Of a stretch of 64,000 nucleotides of DNA, positions 1 through 10,753 are shown one piece after another. Each line of letters opens with the position of its first letter. Positions within the stretch are counted from its first letter, which is position 1. The notes under the pieces are model-generated. The model was not told the DNA's origin, searched no databases, and worked only from the letters and a program-made list of their open reading frames with translations. The translations under genes were made by a program, and so were the position numbers. Source of the stretch: Microbotryum silenes-acaulis. Lineage: Eukaryota; Basidiomycota; Microbotryomycetes; Microbotryales; Microbotryaceae. The stretch lies in assembly GCA_003665825.1 (NCBI GenBank), contig QPFY01000004.1, positions 1,860,001 to 1,924,000 on the forward strand, written 5' to 3'.

Positions 1-1087
1 AGCGCCCGTCCTAAAAGCGGCTACAAGACACAGAAACGCCGACGTGGCGAGAAGAGTAGAAGGTTGGGAAGTGGGTGTAGGGATGAAGGCGAGGAAAGGT
101 CTTGAAGGTTGGCGTGCGGAGGGTTCGGCCGCTGGGCCTTGCATGATGTGGGCGCTCGGGGAAGACGGTTCCGAGATCGCGTAGAGGTGGAAATAGAGGA
201 GGATCAGGATGATCGAAGCGCTGTGAACAAATCTCTGTCAGTGTCGAGTGGTCAACAAGGGTACCAGAACATAGACCGACATGATTTCGACCAATAACAA
301 ACACTCGACCCTTTGCAGATACGATCGCTCAAGCAACTTCGAGGCTTTGTGGTGCCTCGAATTCCGCCGCGAGGCAAGACTGCCGCGAAACACACCCGCC
401 GCGGTCCCACCACCCGGACCGAGAAAGCCCATGCCCGGAGTTCCTGGAACGCCGAGGCTAAAGAGCGCACCTGGGGGTGCGTACATCGGTGGTGGGCTAT
501 AAGGGGTGACTGGGATCGTTGACCATCTTGGTGAACCGTAACCGATCGCTGGACTGGAGCTGAGTGCGGAGCTGGAGCCTGAGGCGCCGTCACCACCGCT
601 GATGATGCCATTGCCGACGCTGGGGAAAGGAAAGCCCGTTGTCAGGGGCGATCCCAAGACGGTCGAGATCGAAGGTGACAGATCGAGCGACGTCGATCGA
701 GTGTGAGCCATCCACGCTGTGTTCCTGGGTGATGGTGAGGACAACATCGCTTCTGAACTGGGATAGGTTTGGTAGGGATGGAAGAAAATGGAGAAGAAAC
801 GTAGCAGTTACGTCGACGAGGCTCCTGGTGGCTTTAGAGCAATTTCGACGCGGCTGGCAAGTCGCGGGCGCGTCGCTGCTGCCTTGGTGTCGCCGGCCGT
901 GCGACGCGCGCCACTCTTCGCCCAAAGCGGTGAAATGGCCAACGCGGGCATGGGGTTCCAGGCCCCTGCCTTTACAGGTATTAGGACCAAGCCCGTCTAA
1001 TGCTGCGGCCAAGGACTGAGACACCGAAATAGAGGCGGAGCCCAAATCAGGGTTTGGTTTCTTGACCAAATTTGGATCTGACCTCAT
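1..1087 (-). CDS. partial membrane protein of unknown function
   Basis: The gene runs leftward off the window edge, so the C-terminus is missing. I place the start at the ATG at 1087 (MRSDPNLVKK). A first exon continues to about 990. A second exon (about 752-310) is rich in Ser, Pro and Gly. A phase-0 intron (donor GTCGAG at 309, acceptor TGACAG ending at 235) joins it to a third exon, 234-1. This join puts a basic stretch (SRRNSRHHKASKLLERSY) directly before a hydrophobic segment (ASIILILLYFHLYAI) that looks like a membrane span, and a second hydrophobic stretch follows near the edge. The first intron is not settled; one in-frame option uses a weak GTCCTA donor. I do not recognise the family. 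The layout is a disordered cytosolic N-terminus followed by membrane segments. Confidence 0.5.
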
Positions 1088-1350
1088 TCTCCGTGGCTTT
1101 GGCGCAAGCACTCGTTGATGACAGGGGCTTTCACGCGCCTAACCCATGAAGTGTCCAGCCGTGCGCGAGAGGCGGCTGGCATCCTTTCTTTTCCGGGACC
1201 GCTCCAAAAGCAGTTAGCAACTCCTTGTCAAGGCGGTGCACGAATCTACAAAAGAATGCGAATGTCATTTCATTTATTTACAACAAGATCTAGCAAATCC
1301 AGAGAACTCAAAAACTGCAAAGCCCTTCTTACATTGCCCTCGCGGGTACT

Positions 1351-3995
1351 CTACTCGACTTTGGGTGGTGCGATCGTAGCCGCAGCGCGAGCGGACGTCG
1401 ACCCAAATGCTCCACCTCGACCAGCGAGACTCGCTTGACTACGTCCACCCAACTTGCACTGCAACGTCCCAGCCTTCTTGACGACCGTCGGCGAAGTCGT
1501 CTGCAACGAAGCGACGTTGGCTTTGACACTCGAGCCCAAGATCCTCGTCGAAGGAGGGAGCTGCTTCGATGATGAGGCCAAGGTCGGAGCGAACAAGCTC
1601 GATGAAATGGGCCGGGTCGTAGCCGCTGATTCGAGCTTGTGGGTTGACGGTTCAGACGTGGATAGTGGACCGAGTTTGGGGGTATAGCCTACGGGCTTGC
1701 GTTTGAGCGAGGCTTGGAGATCAAATTTGGGTCGGGTCGTTCCGATGCTAAGTGCAGCATGGGCTGGCTTGGGGCGGGAGAGGGAATTCGTCGAGGCTCG
1801 AAGATCGTTGGTTGTCGTCGAGCGAGCCAGAACGGAAGGTACGATGGGCACGGGAGGTGGTCTGGAAACGCTCGAGGGTATGGGCGGCACCTCATTTGTG
1901 GATGACTTGCTGCCGAACGTTGCGCGAAAGAGGGTCTTTGTCAAACTCCCGCTCGGCTTTGGAGTGGCTGAGGATGCACAACGAAAGATTCATTAGCTTT
2001 ACTCTTGATCAGAGTACCTGCATGGTGCAACTCACGACCCAACGAGACCCTCTTTTTCTTCATCCGCGATGCCTGTTGCGCCTGACTCTTCCTCCTCTGA
2101 TGCTTGAGCATCCCCAACCTTCTCTTGACCTCTTCCCTCTCCTCTGAGCTCTGTTCCTTCTTTCCGTTCTTCGACAAAGTTCCCAAAGACGATGCCCCGG
2201 ATGTGGTACCCAATCGATTTGCGCCGCTGACGCCCAACCAGCCTTGTTCCCTCAGCGCACTCGCAACTTTCTCCGGACTCTGCTTCATCGGGTTCGAACC
2301 GACCGTCGAAGACGCAGTGCCAAACAATCGTTTCGAGCTGATCGAATGGCTTAGCGCCGAACTCGCCAATTTGGGCTTCTTGTTACTCCTCGAGATATCG
2401 TCCTCGTCATCACCTTTGTGGAAGAGCGATTTCGAGGAGGTCGAGCGGAAGATCCCCGTCGAAGTTGATGTCGAAATGGTGTTGTGGTTCCTCGTCACTT
2501 CACGAGGTCTCTTCGCCGCGTAATGGGTATCGATCCCTTGCATCCTGTCGAACACTTTGCGATGCGAGGCATCAAACATCCTCTTGTTATTGCCTTTGGC
2601 GTCGGAGCCTGATGCGAGCCGATGGGTCGAGGTGGAATGGGATAGGGAGGTGATACTTTGGTTCAAGGTTGAAGATTGAGCGAGCGATTCGAGCGCTCGG
2701 CGATTCATCTCTTCCATTACGAGCTCGGTCGTAGATTTCGAGCGGACGACGCCTTCAGTTCCAGTTACAGTCGGGGAGGGTCCGGGTTTCATAATCGTGG
2801 CCGGAGCGAGCAAAGGTTCAATCGAAGGCCCGGGGGAGAGGCTGAAAGTAAAATCTGATTTGGCCTTGGGCAAAGGCGAGCCAAAGATGAAGCGAGCGTC
2901 GTTCGTCGATGGCTTGGACAGCTCGGGTGAGACGGGTGCCAGCGTGGTCACATGCGTGGTGCCTTGGGGGATAGACACAAAGCCGTAATCTCGTTCACAG
3001 TCAGAGCCGATCGAAGGCTCTGCGGTCTCTGCGGAAGGCATCGGAGTCGCCATGGGCAGAGGGAGAGTCGTAGTCGAGGCGGAGGCACCATAGTCCGTTG
3101 GTCGAGAAACGAGACGAATACCAGTTCCGAGTTGGAATGAGGAAGCATCCGAGGACGAGGTCATGGTGCTGAAAGTCGAAAAGGAAGAGTCCGGTTGATT
3201 ACTTTGGGTGTCGGGCGTCACTTCCGACATGACATGATCTCGCGCTCCGAGGGCGAAAGGCGAGTAGGAAGCGATCGATTGAGGTGTCAAGGATGGGTAG
3301 ATCTTGGGTGTCGAAGGTCGGAATGGGGATGTATGGGACGGTGGTTCAACCTCTGTCGGACCCGAGGGCGTTGCGAGTTTTGCCAGTGACGACTGGGAAG
3401 ACGACTTTTGGAGATTCGTCGTCGACTTGAGCTTGCGCAGGAGCGATCCGCCAACGGATCGGATCGTCGATGCCAGCGAGCTGTTCGAGGAAGAAGTGGG
3501 AATCGTCGACTTGTCACCTGCTAAGACGTTTAAAGGCGGGACGTCGAGCAATCAGCCAAAGTAGTCAAGGCAGGATTCACAATCGATGCTTGCGAGCTCA
3601 CATTCCGCTTCGACTCCAAACTCCTGCATACCCATTTCGACGTCCATTTCTTGATTCGAATTGGCGTTGGCCTTATTTCCGTGTTCATCAAGGACCATCC
3701 AGCTCGTCTCCTCCTCTGCCTCTTGATCGGGAGGAGTCGTCGAAGCTCGGGGTTTGCGCGCGAGCTCCTGTCCATGTTGCTTGAGTCGTTCGATCAATTC
3801 GACGTTCTGCTCAAGATCGGTTCAGTCAGGGATATACCAAAACTTTTCTCAATACAGTCGACATGTGCTCACCTTGCCACTGGCCTTTAAGCCAAACTCC
3901 TTTGCGAGCGCGACGAGCTGCGGTCGTTTGAGGGCATTGAGCGCGGGCGAATGGCACAGGATCGCTACTTCGGGGCGAGTCGGGGAGGAAGCCAT
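1351..3995 (-). CDS. NUSAP1-like SAP-domain protein
   Basis: Four exons read in frame (3995-3873, 3806-3581, 3517-2018, 1967-1351) and give about 821 residues. Exons 1-2 encode a SAP domain near residues 20-55 (LKRPQLVALAKEFGLKASGK, then NVELIERLKQH), a DNA-binding helix-turn-helix. The middle is Ser/Thr-rich and disordered. It contains FDASHRKVFDRMQGID, which recalls the NUSAP1 segment with a MESID core. A basic stretch (KHQRRKSQAQQASRMKKKR) follows. The C-terminal exon contains PKFDLQASLKRK, close to the FDLKASL motif of animal NUSAP1. The order SAP, MESID-like, FDLKASL-like is that of nucleolar and spindle-associated protein 1, which binds microtubules and chromatin in mitosis. The SAP domain is clear. 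The NUSAP assignment rests on motif order recalled from the family and is inference. Confidence 0.62.
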
Positions 3996-4719
3996 GTCAA
4001 TTAGTTCGATATGAGTAGCGCGATATGCGTGGAGATGGGAGAGTGGGGGCGTCCGTCGTGTTGGATGATGCGGACTGATGTTCCTCGTACTTGGAGCCGA
4101 GCTCGAGTTGAATGATGGATCGTCGAAGCAGACGCGGCGGAGGTCTGGATTCCTACAGCGAGGGGCCGGTCAGGTCTTGGATGGGACGAAGTGTATCTCA
4201 AGCAGATGATACCTTTCAGCTTGTGCTTGATGTGACGACACCGTATGTTGCCAGTCAGTGGGTGGGCAAGACGATGAGCGAAGCGGGAGCTGGAGCTGCG
4301 CCGAGTGCGCAATTAGTGATCGAAGTGCCATTAGTAGTGCATTAGTAGAGATTAGTAGTAGCAGTGCATGGCCAGCTGTCGCCGGCATTTCCCCGCGCGC
4401 ACGGACCGCCTGTCGCAACCCGACGCCTCCGCCTCCCCCTCCACACGCGCCACGATCGAGGCGATCGCCCGGAGCTCGATCAGCTCGGCGTCGAGCAGCC
4501 GCCACGAGCCAGCGCGAGGTCTCCTTTCGCATTGGCATCACCAAACTGCCTATTTGCTCCGCTACGAGTCAGTTCCTTTTGTTCTCCCTCAAGACGTCCT
4601 CAATACTGTACTCAACCACAGATCCATCGCTTCCTGCAGCCTCGTCCTCCGCTGCTCCGTGCCCTGCGTCGGCGACGTCATCGCGTCTGACCGGGCTCAT
4701 CGACCTCGACTACGAAGCG
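3996..4719. promoter_or_regulatory. divergent promoter region
   Basis: This stretch separates the start codons of the NUSAP-like gene (-) and the CUE2-type gene (+), so it must hold both promoters and leaders. A run of GGAG/TTAGTAG repeats lies near 4320-4360. The frames crossing it are low-complexity and I see no gene. Confidence 0.5.
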
Positions 4720-6635
4720 ATGGCCACAATACCAAGCGGTACAAGCGGTGAAACCGTCAGCGATCAACTCGTCGTCAGTCTGACCACGTTCCATCAAATC
4801 GATAACCCCAGCTGATGCTCCTTCCTTTCGCCCATCCGATGCAATCAGCGGCAATTTTGTCCTCCGCTCGATTCGGCGCTCGTACATGCTTTGCTGCTCG
4901 ACCTTCCCTCGACACCTTCCCAAGAGGAGATCAAGGCCATCATATCGACCTTGAGCTCACTGGCCAGCGATGCCGAGATACAATCCACACCTGATCACGA
5001 GGATAACGGCAGGGACGGGACAGGGGCCTCCACCACGACCACCACAACCACCACGACCACGACCTCCAACACGACATCAACCCTCGCCGAAGACTTGGAC
5101 CTAGGCAAGACCTTGGAAGTCTGGTCATTGAATGGGGACGAGTCGTCGACGACGCAAGGCACGACCCCTTCGAATCGAAGTGATTCCGAAAGATCTTCGT
5201 ACCGACCGGATGATCCCTTGGCGTTCCTATCGTCCGTCTTCCCCAACGAATCGATCGAGCTGTTGCAGCAACATCTTGAGTCGTCTTCCGGAGACGTTGA
5301 GATTGTCGTCGATGAGTTACTCTCCAGTGGGTTGCTTAAAGAAGCTCAGAGGGAAGAAACGCCGCTCCCCCCGCCGACATTGGACTCTCCCGTCGTATCG
5401 AAACAACAACGCAAGCGGATAAAGGCGGCTCAGAAAGCTTCTTCGACGCTGTCCCTTACTTCTCCCCCACATCTCGCACCGCATTCGCCCGCACTATCAG
5501 CGGCAAGCTACGGTTCCACTCCTTCTTCACCCATCATCGCGGCGCGGCCGATCGAAAACCGGTGGGCGTCCATCTCGTCCCACGCTTCCAACCTGGCAAC
5601 GTTGCTCCATGTTCCCGAATCAAGGATCGTATCGACCTACCACAAGTCGTCGTCTTCCCTGCCTCTCACGCTGGCGAGGTTATTGCACGCCTTGACGGCC
5701 GAACGCCCCTTCGACTCACTTTCAAACGAAGAGGAACAGGGTCCGATCGATCTGCGCGATTCATTAGGAGCGGTCTTGCCCCACCTTACAGAGGAAAGAT
5801 TGGAGATGCTGCTCTCCTCTACGGAGGGTGACGTAGCCGATGCGATGGATTTGGAAGCGACGATTCAGGAGATCGAAAACTCCGAAGGGAGATTGGTCTG
5901 GTCCGAGATCTTGCAGTTGGATTCGACTGAACCTCCTCAACTCACGATGACCGGTCCGACCTTCTCGTCGACGTTTTCGACAACAGCAGCCATCCCAATT
6001 GCCGTCGTACCGAATCCTAAGATTCAAGCTGTAGTGCAAAGGAAAGAACGCTACACCTTTAGCGAATGCTCGGCCCTCGAATTGGAATACCTTCACAAGC
6101 GAAACCTCGCTCTTAGGTCAGCAGCAACCCACTTCCAAAAAGGTGGAATAGGGGAACAAGGAGCTGCTTCTTACTGGGCCGAAGAATCAAGGAAACTGGA
6201 TGCCAAGAGGAAAGTTTGGACGGAGAGGAAGGCTGTGGCTTTGGTTAGGGAGAGGGCGTTGAAGGATGGGATGGGGGGTGGGAGGGGGTTAGATTTGCAT
6301 GGGTTGACGATGAATGAGGCCATGGCGGTGACGAGGGATAGCTTGGATGAGTGGTGGAGGGTGAATCATGGTGCGTTTGCTGGGGTGAAGGTGTCGTGGA
6401 GGTGCTTTGCTTGAGCTAACCTCATCCGTGCTGCACCTTTGGCTGCACAGGTGCTCTTTGCCCATCTCCATTACGCATCATCACCGGTGTCGGCAAGCAC
6501 TCGACGAATCAAGTCGCGATCCTGCTACCCGCGGTGATCAAGCTTCTAGACAGAGAAGGCTGGAGCTGGTCCTACGACAACAGTTTTGGAGGCGCTGGCG
6601 CCAGAGGTGCGGTTCTTGTGAAGGGGAGGAAATGA
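4720..6635 (+). CDS. CUE2: CUE / DUF1771 / Smr-domain endonuclease (Cue2-like)
   Basis: Three exons. Exon 1 starts at the ATG at 4720 and probably ends at 4773 (donor GTCAGT). Exon 2 is 4849-6370 (donor GTGCGT). Exon 3 is 6451-6635. After a Thr-rich tract there is a CUE-like helix bundle (DPLAFLSSVFPNESIELLQQ). Two further CUE/UBA-like stretches follow (around NRWASISSHASNLATLLHV and LGAVLPHLTEERLEMLLSS). DUF1771 follows (LALRSAATHFQKGGIGEQG). The Smr domain comes last: LDLHGLTMNEA carries the D-x-H of the active site, and the last exon gives PLRIITGVGKHS and a glycine-rich end. Yeast Cue2 cleaves mRNA at collided ribosomes in no-go decay; human N4BP2 is related. The domain order supports that role here. 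The first splice donor is the least certain part. Confidence 0.85.
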
Positions 6636-6915
6636 GGAGATGTGAGGGAGGAATGGCGAACCTTTTTGGGATCCTGGCTACCGTCGATACGGGAGGCGTA
6701 ATGTTGTTAGAAAGATGACATGATTGTATTCCTTGCAACTATAGAAACCCCATGGGGGGCCCCACCCAGTAATGGAAGACATGCGGTCTGAGAATATACC
6801 AAAAATTGACACGCCAAGAGGAAAGGAGTGGCTATGGGCCAAACCGATGGAAGAAAATCGAAAATCGAGACTATAAAAGAGAAGTAGAGGAGGTATCCCT
6901 ACGTTCGGGATGTTG

Positions 6916-7981
6916 TCATTTCGGCTGGTGAACATGATCGATTCGCAGCTGAGTCAGCTTACTGCCCTGCATTCCACCTGAACCAGGGTAGAAGAACTCA
7001 CCAATAGGAGAATACCTTCCCGGACCCGTATGAGGTTCTCCAGGATGAGCCACGGGGGTTGTAATAACGACCGCTTTGACCGGTGCCGTCGTGGTATGGA
7101 CACTCTTCTCAGTTGTCTTCGTAGACTTGGTAGAGGACTTGGGCTTGGAAGTGCTTGTTGGTGTGGGGGTCGGCGAGCGGCGAGGGGTGTACGAGGTCGG
7201 CTTAGCTGTGGACTTGATCTTGGTCTTCGAGGTTTTAGAGTGAGAGGTGGACCTGGCTTTCGTCGTGGGCTTCGTTGTAGGGTTCGTCGCTCTTGGGTTC
7301 GGGATGACAACGGGAGTTGACGAAGTGTGAGGAGTCGTCGCCGTCGCGGAGACAAGTTTGATGTTGTGGCTTGTCGACGCACCTGTTTGCAAATCAAAGA
7401 GGCGAAAATGAACTTCGGAGAGATCACCTCTGGAGCTAGGCATTTTGACTCACTGACAACGGCTCGGAGTCTTAGACTCGACCTGGGATGAACAGCCTCT
7501 TTCTCCAAAGTTGCTTTGTGATGGTGCTCTGTGGGTCAAATACAACTCAGTGTAAATCAAACCCAATCTTTTCTCAAATCTACACACTATACAACGTACT
7601 ATGTTTATGCGTAGTAGTAGGCTTCTCCATCCTCCTCTTCGTGCTCGTCTTCAAGGGCTTAGCGCCTTTCCCCTCCGCCGTCGATTGAGGCTGCACGATC
7701 GGGAACCTCGAGAGTTGGTGATTTATAGCGGACAACTTGCTCGCTAATGCCGAAGCTACGGGATCGAAATATTTCGTTTTTGAGGGTGTGGAGGGTAGAG
7801 TAGTGTGCTTGCGTGGCACGTCGTCGATCTTGGCGATCTGATCTGGGGTTTGAGTGGGGAGCGCGTGCGGCGCATGGGAATAGATCGAGGCAGTTTCGCG
7901 AGGGAGGGAGGCGATGGGTAGGCTAGACATGATGGAGAGGTGTACTAGGATGATGGCGGCGAGGAGGGTGGAAAGATGCAT
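6916..7981 (-). CDS. secreted Thr/Lys-rich protein
   Basis: The ATG at 7981 opens with a hydrophobic signal peptide (MHLSTLLAAIILVHLSIM), with a likely cut near SLPIASLPRE. A region holding a short helix (FDPVASALASKLSAINHQL) follows, then a Lys/Thr-rich stretch that runs to about 7590. One or more introns must lie between 7590 and 7390 (acceptor-like CAAACAG at about 7385). The second coding block, about 7385-6916, is again Ser/Thr/Lys/Pro-rich and ends with GRYSPIGEFFYPGSGGMQ before the stop. There are no cysteines in the mature part and no known domain. The intron structure is uncertain, and two separate genes cannot be ruled out. It could be a cell-wall or effector-like secreted protein; no function is assigned. 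Confidence 0.5.
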
Positions 7982-8795
7982 CTTTAAAACTCTGAGTCGA
8001 CGCGACGCGAGGACAGAACTCGTTCTTGCTGGGCGAGGATCTGGTCGGCGCGCGTTTGACTGAAGGAGAAGGGCGGCGCTGGGACAGGAGCGAGGTGACG
8101 ATGAGGCCGACAGTGAACTTGGCTGTTGTCGAGTAGGGTACAGGCGTTCTCTTCGAATGGACCAGTGTTGGGGTGAGGATGAAGGTCGAATTAGCCCATA
8201 GGATGGGTATGACTGCACCGCATCATCCTCTTTTATGCCACCTTTCGCTCCCCTCCCATACAACCGAGTCGGGGAGTCTCGACTGCGCCGCCTTGCCTCG
8301 CCGGAGGTTAGATGCGTGCCGAGCCCTGGGGTAAGACAATTCTTGGGACGCGACCAAGCAACCAGCCTTCAGAAAACAGCTTAAAACCCCATAGTCTAGA
8401 GCCCCCTGCCGTGGTCGACCCGAAGCCTATCGGAGGGCGGCGTCGCGAGCCTTTCGCCCTCTGCTGGCAATTATGTCCAAGTCGGCAAATGGCTTGCTCC
8501 GCCCGCAGGGGCTGGCGCGCCTCGACGGCCGCGCCACGCGCCGGTCGCGAAGAGCGCCCGAGACATACGCATCATCCGTTGTGCTCACCCACTACGGCAG
8601 TTTTACATCCCCTGTCCGCCGATTCGGAAGGGACAGCGAAACAGAAGTATAAATTATTATTTTTGCACGCGACGCTCGCGGACCGGCGCACTTCATTCGC
8701 TTTTCACCGAGTTAGTCGCCTCTCTTTTTCCGCGGACATTGCATCTGTTTGATTGGTCTCAATCCACTTGCAACAGCGACAACAACCACAACAAC
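7982..8795. other. intergenic, promoter-like
   Basis: No convincing gene. At about 8646-8660 there is a TATA-like AGTATAAATTATTATTTTT. Downstream, 8765-8795 is a CAAC-rich stretch of the kind seen in fungal 5' leaders, ending at the ATG at 8796. Confidence 0.35.
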
Positions 8796-8876
8796 ATGGA
8801 CAAGCACCAACACACCAGTTTGTCAGATCCGACACTCAAACAACCCGCGACGGCTCACTCCTGGGGTCCCTTGTAA
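8796..8876 (+). CDS. possible 26-codon ORF or first exon
   Basis: An ATG in good context (ACAACATGG), preceded by a CAAC-rich leader and a TATA-like box about 140 bases upstream, opens a 26-codon frame (MDKHQHTSLSDPTLKQPATA ...) that ends at TAA. It has no CaaX end, so it is not a typical basidiomycete pheromone precursor. It may be the first exon of a longer gene whose next exon I cannot find. Confidence 0.2.
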   Translation: MDKHQHTSLSDPTLKQPATAHSWGPL

Positions 8877-9065
8877 TGCACATCGACTTTGCCCGCCGGA
8901 GCCTACGTCAACCACCAACACAGCGCCGCGAGCAAGAATAGAACGACGGATATTGGCATCAGCGGCTGCACTTATCAACACCGTCACATCAAGCATCAGA
9001 GCAGCAGAAGGGAGGGTATCGTGTCGCTGTTGAAGGGGCGAGGAAGTGAGAAAACAGGCGCTCAC

Positions 9066-9251
9066 CGTCGATGGCGTCCTAGGTTTGGCCCCCGGTCCAC
9101 CCGGTTGGTCGCACTTGCACTGCTTGCCGTCGGGGATCTTGTCCATCACCGAGGCGATATGGCCTCCGCATCCCCTGTTGGTGTGCAATTGGATGGCGTT
9201 CGAGGAAGCGACATGCATATGGATGATGGGGCAAGCGTGTCCGATGATCAG
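9066..9251 (-). other. possible Cys-rich exon
   Basis: An open stretch of 62 codons is bounded by an acceptor-like GGTTAG and a donor GTGAGC. It encodes LIIGHACPIIHMHVASS, then NRGCGGHIASVMDKIPDG, then KQCKCDQPGG. The four cysteines and non-repetitive composition look more like real coding sequence than the opposite strand does. No flanking exon could be joined with confidence (8823-9062 stays open in the same frame). It could be an exon of a small Cys-rich protein or a decayed gene. Confidence 0.25.
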
Positions 9252-9514
9252 CTAACCGCGCCGGGAGCGCATGTAGGGCGAGACAATTCACCACCTATGC
9301 ACGTATCCAGGCCAACGATAAGGGAAATCGAGGCAATCGTAGGTGGTCAGTAAGCTTGCCCGCTTGGTGGAGCACGCCCTTTGTGGGGATGCGCCACTGC
9401 ATGAGGAGATGTGGGGCACGAGTCCGAGTCGCGTGACCCACCACGTCAATTGGTTGCAGCTGAGAAAAAAGGTGAGAAGCCTTGGTCAGCTCCGGCAGAT
9501 CTTGTTGAATTCCT

Positions 9515-9558
9515 GAGGGGTACTGACTTTTCACAAGAGGGGTACTGACTTTTCACAA
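9515..9558. repeat. tandem duplication, 2 x 22 bp
   Basis: The 22-bp unit GAGGGGTACTGACTTTTCAC(AA) occurs twice without spacer. It marks the left border of the transposon-rich stretch. 9260-10008 otherwise holds no gene I can support. Confidence 0.85.
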
Positions 9559-10008
9559 GTCGCTTCGAGGCACATGGTAATGTTAGCTGTTGTGAGTGGG
9601 AGAAAGAAAGCGGAATGCGGTGGGGAGCAGCGTCCCAGCGAGCTCCGGCCGACGAGTGACATTAGTAATCGAGCTCGGGGCCCCTTGACGGATGCCGAGC
9701 ACGGCGGCTGGGCCGAAAATGTCCGATGATCGCTGCAGAGTCACCCAGCAAGTAGATCCTCTGCATCCGACGCCCCACTCAGATTCTGATTATTGTGCAG
9801 CAGCGCTGTACCCTCACACTTGAGAAAGGGACGGCAACTGCCAACGGGTGCCAACATTGGAGTCGGGCGTTTGCAATTGGCCCATCGTCATTCTACATGG
9901 TTTATTACCAGTGGGGTATAGGGAATCAAGGAGTGCGGTCGACGCTGCATTCCCTCCGACTTTTCCAAAGGTTCTTAGGTATTAATATAATTATACTGTT
10001 ATTGAAAT

Positions 10009-10753
10009 CTATCAAATTAAGAGAAAGAAGAAAAAAAAGCGCGCAGCCCCGGCGATTCCGATTTTCCTAACGGGACAGCAATCGCTTGTACCTCAAGGAC
10101 ACACAAGGGTACAAGAGCTGGTCACAGCGTGCCTTTATCGATCTTCGAGCCGATGAATTATGGGATGTCGTCAATCAATCACTCGACTCCCTTATTGCGG
10201 ACTATCGGTCCACACTCGTCAACACGCCGTGCCTGCAATTTGCAAACAACCAATGCGGAAGCGGAGCCTCGAGGTTCTGAAAATCGGTCGTTGCGATCTT
10301 GACCTTGTTGACGAATTCTTTGAAAGGGGAATCCCCAGCGTAGGGTTGTGCCAGAGTATTGAGGAGGTCCATAGTACGACTAGTAGGGCGACCGTGAGAG
10401 TGGAGGCCTCCGAGTCGGAGGGTGTCCCACATCTCGTACGCCGAGGTGAGATGTATCAAGTGTGACATCTGCTCCTCAGAGATCGGATTGATGATGATGC
10501 ATGCCAACTGGCAGGGACGCAGGTGCATACGTGTTGACGAGTGTGGACCGATAGTCCGTAATAAGGGAGTCGAGTGATTGATTGACGACATCCCATAATT
10601 CATCGGCTCGAAGATTGATAAAGGCACGCTGTGACCGGCTCTTTCTCCTTGTGTGTCCTTGAGGTTAGGCACAAGCGATTGCCCGACCGGTTATTATAGG
10701 GAAGTCGGATTCGCCTGGGCTGCGCGCGTTTTTATTTTTATTTATTTGATAGA
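10009..10753. repeat. spaced palindrome 1 (copia-gag related)
   Basis: The left arm, about 10009-10226, is repeated inverted at about 10530-10753, with a 303-bp spacer. Shared blocks include GCCGATGAATTATGGGATGT and the CTCGTCAACACG inner edge. The arms differ at many positions (small indels near the AT-rich outer end), so this palindrome is older than the two to its right. The spacer continues the reading frame that begins in the right arm. Confidence 0.8.
10202..10672 (-). pseudogene. copia-type gag fragment
   Basis: The frame begins in the right palindrome arm, crosses the spacer and ends in the antisense of the left arm. The spacer part encodes a gag/UBN2-like segment (HLTSAYEMWDTLRLGG, then SPFKEFVNKVKIATTDFQNL), typical of Ty1/copia gag proteins. 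In the arm, the gag-like text (RADELWDVVNQSLDSLI) lies in another frame, so the gene is frameshifted as well as cut. The plus-strand copy in the left arm (10086-10280) reads YKSWSQRAFIDLRADELWDV before losing homology. No protease, integrase or RT is seen nearby. This is a dead fragment. Confidence 0.6.

Noticed and set aside
590..1111. 173-codon minus-strand ORF
   Set aside because: Only the first part (to about 990) looks coding; the rest runs through an intron and then a shadow frame of the next exon.
8796..8876. Mating pheromone precursor
   Set aside because: No CaaX end and no hydrophobic processed core; the same holds for the peptide ORF at 47131.
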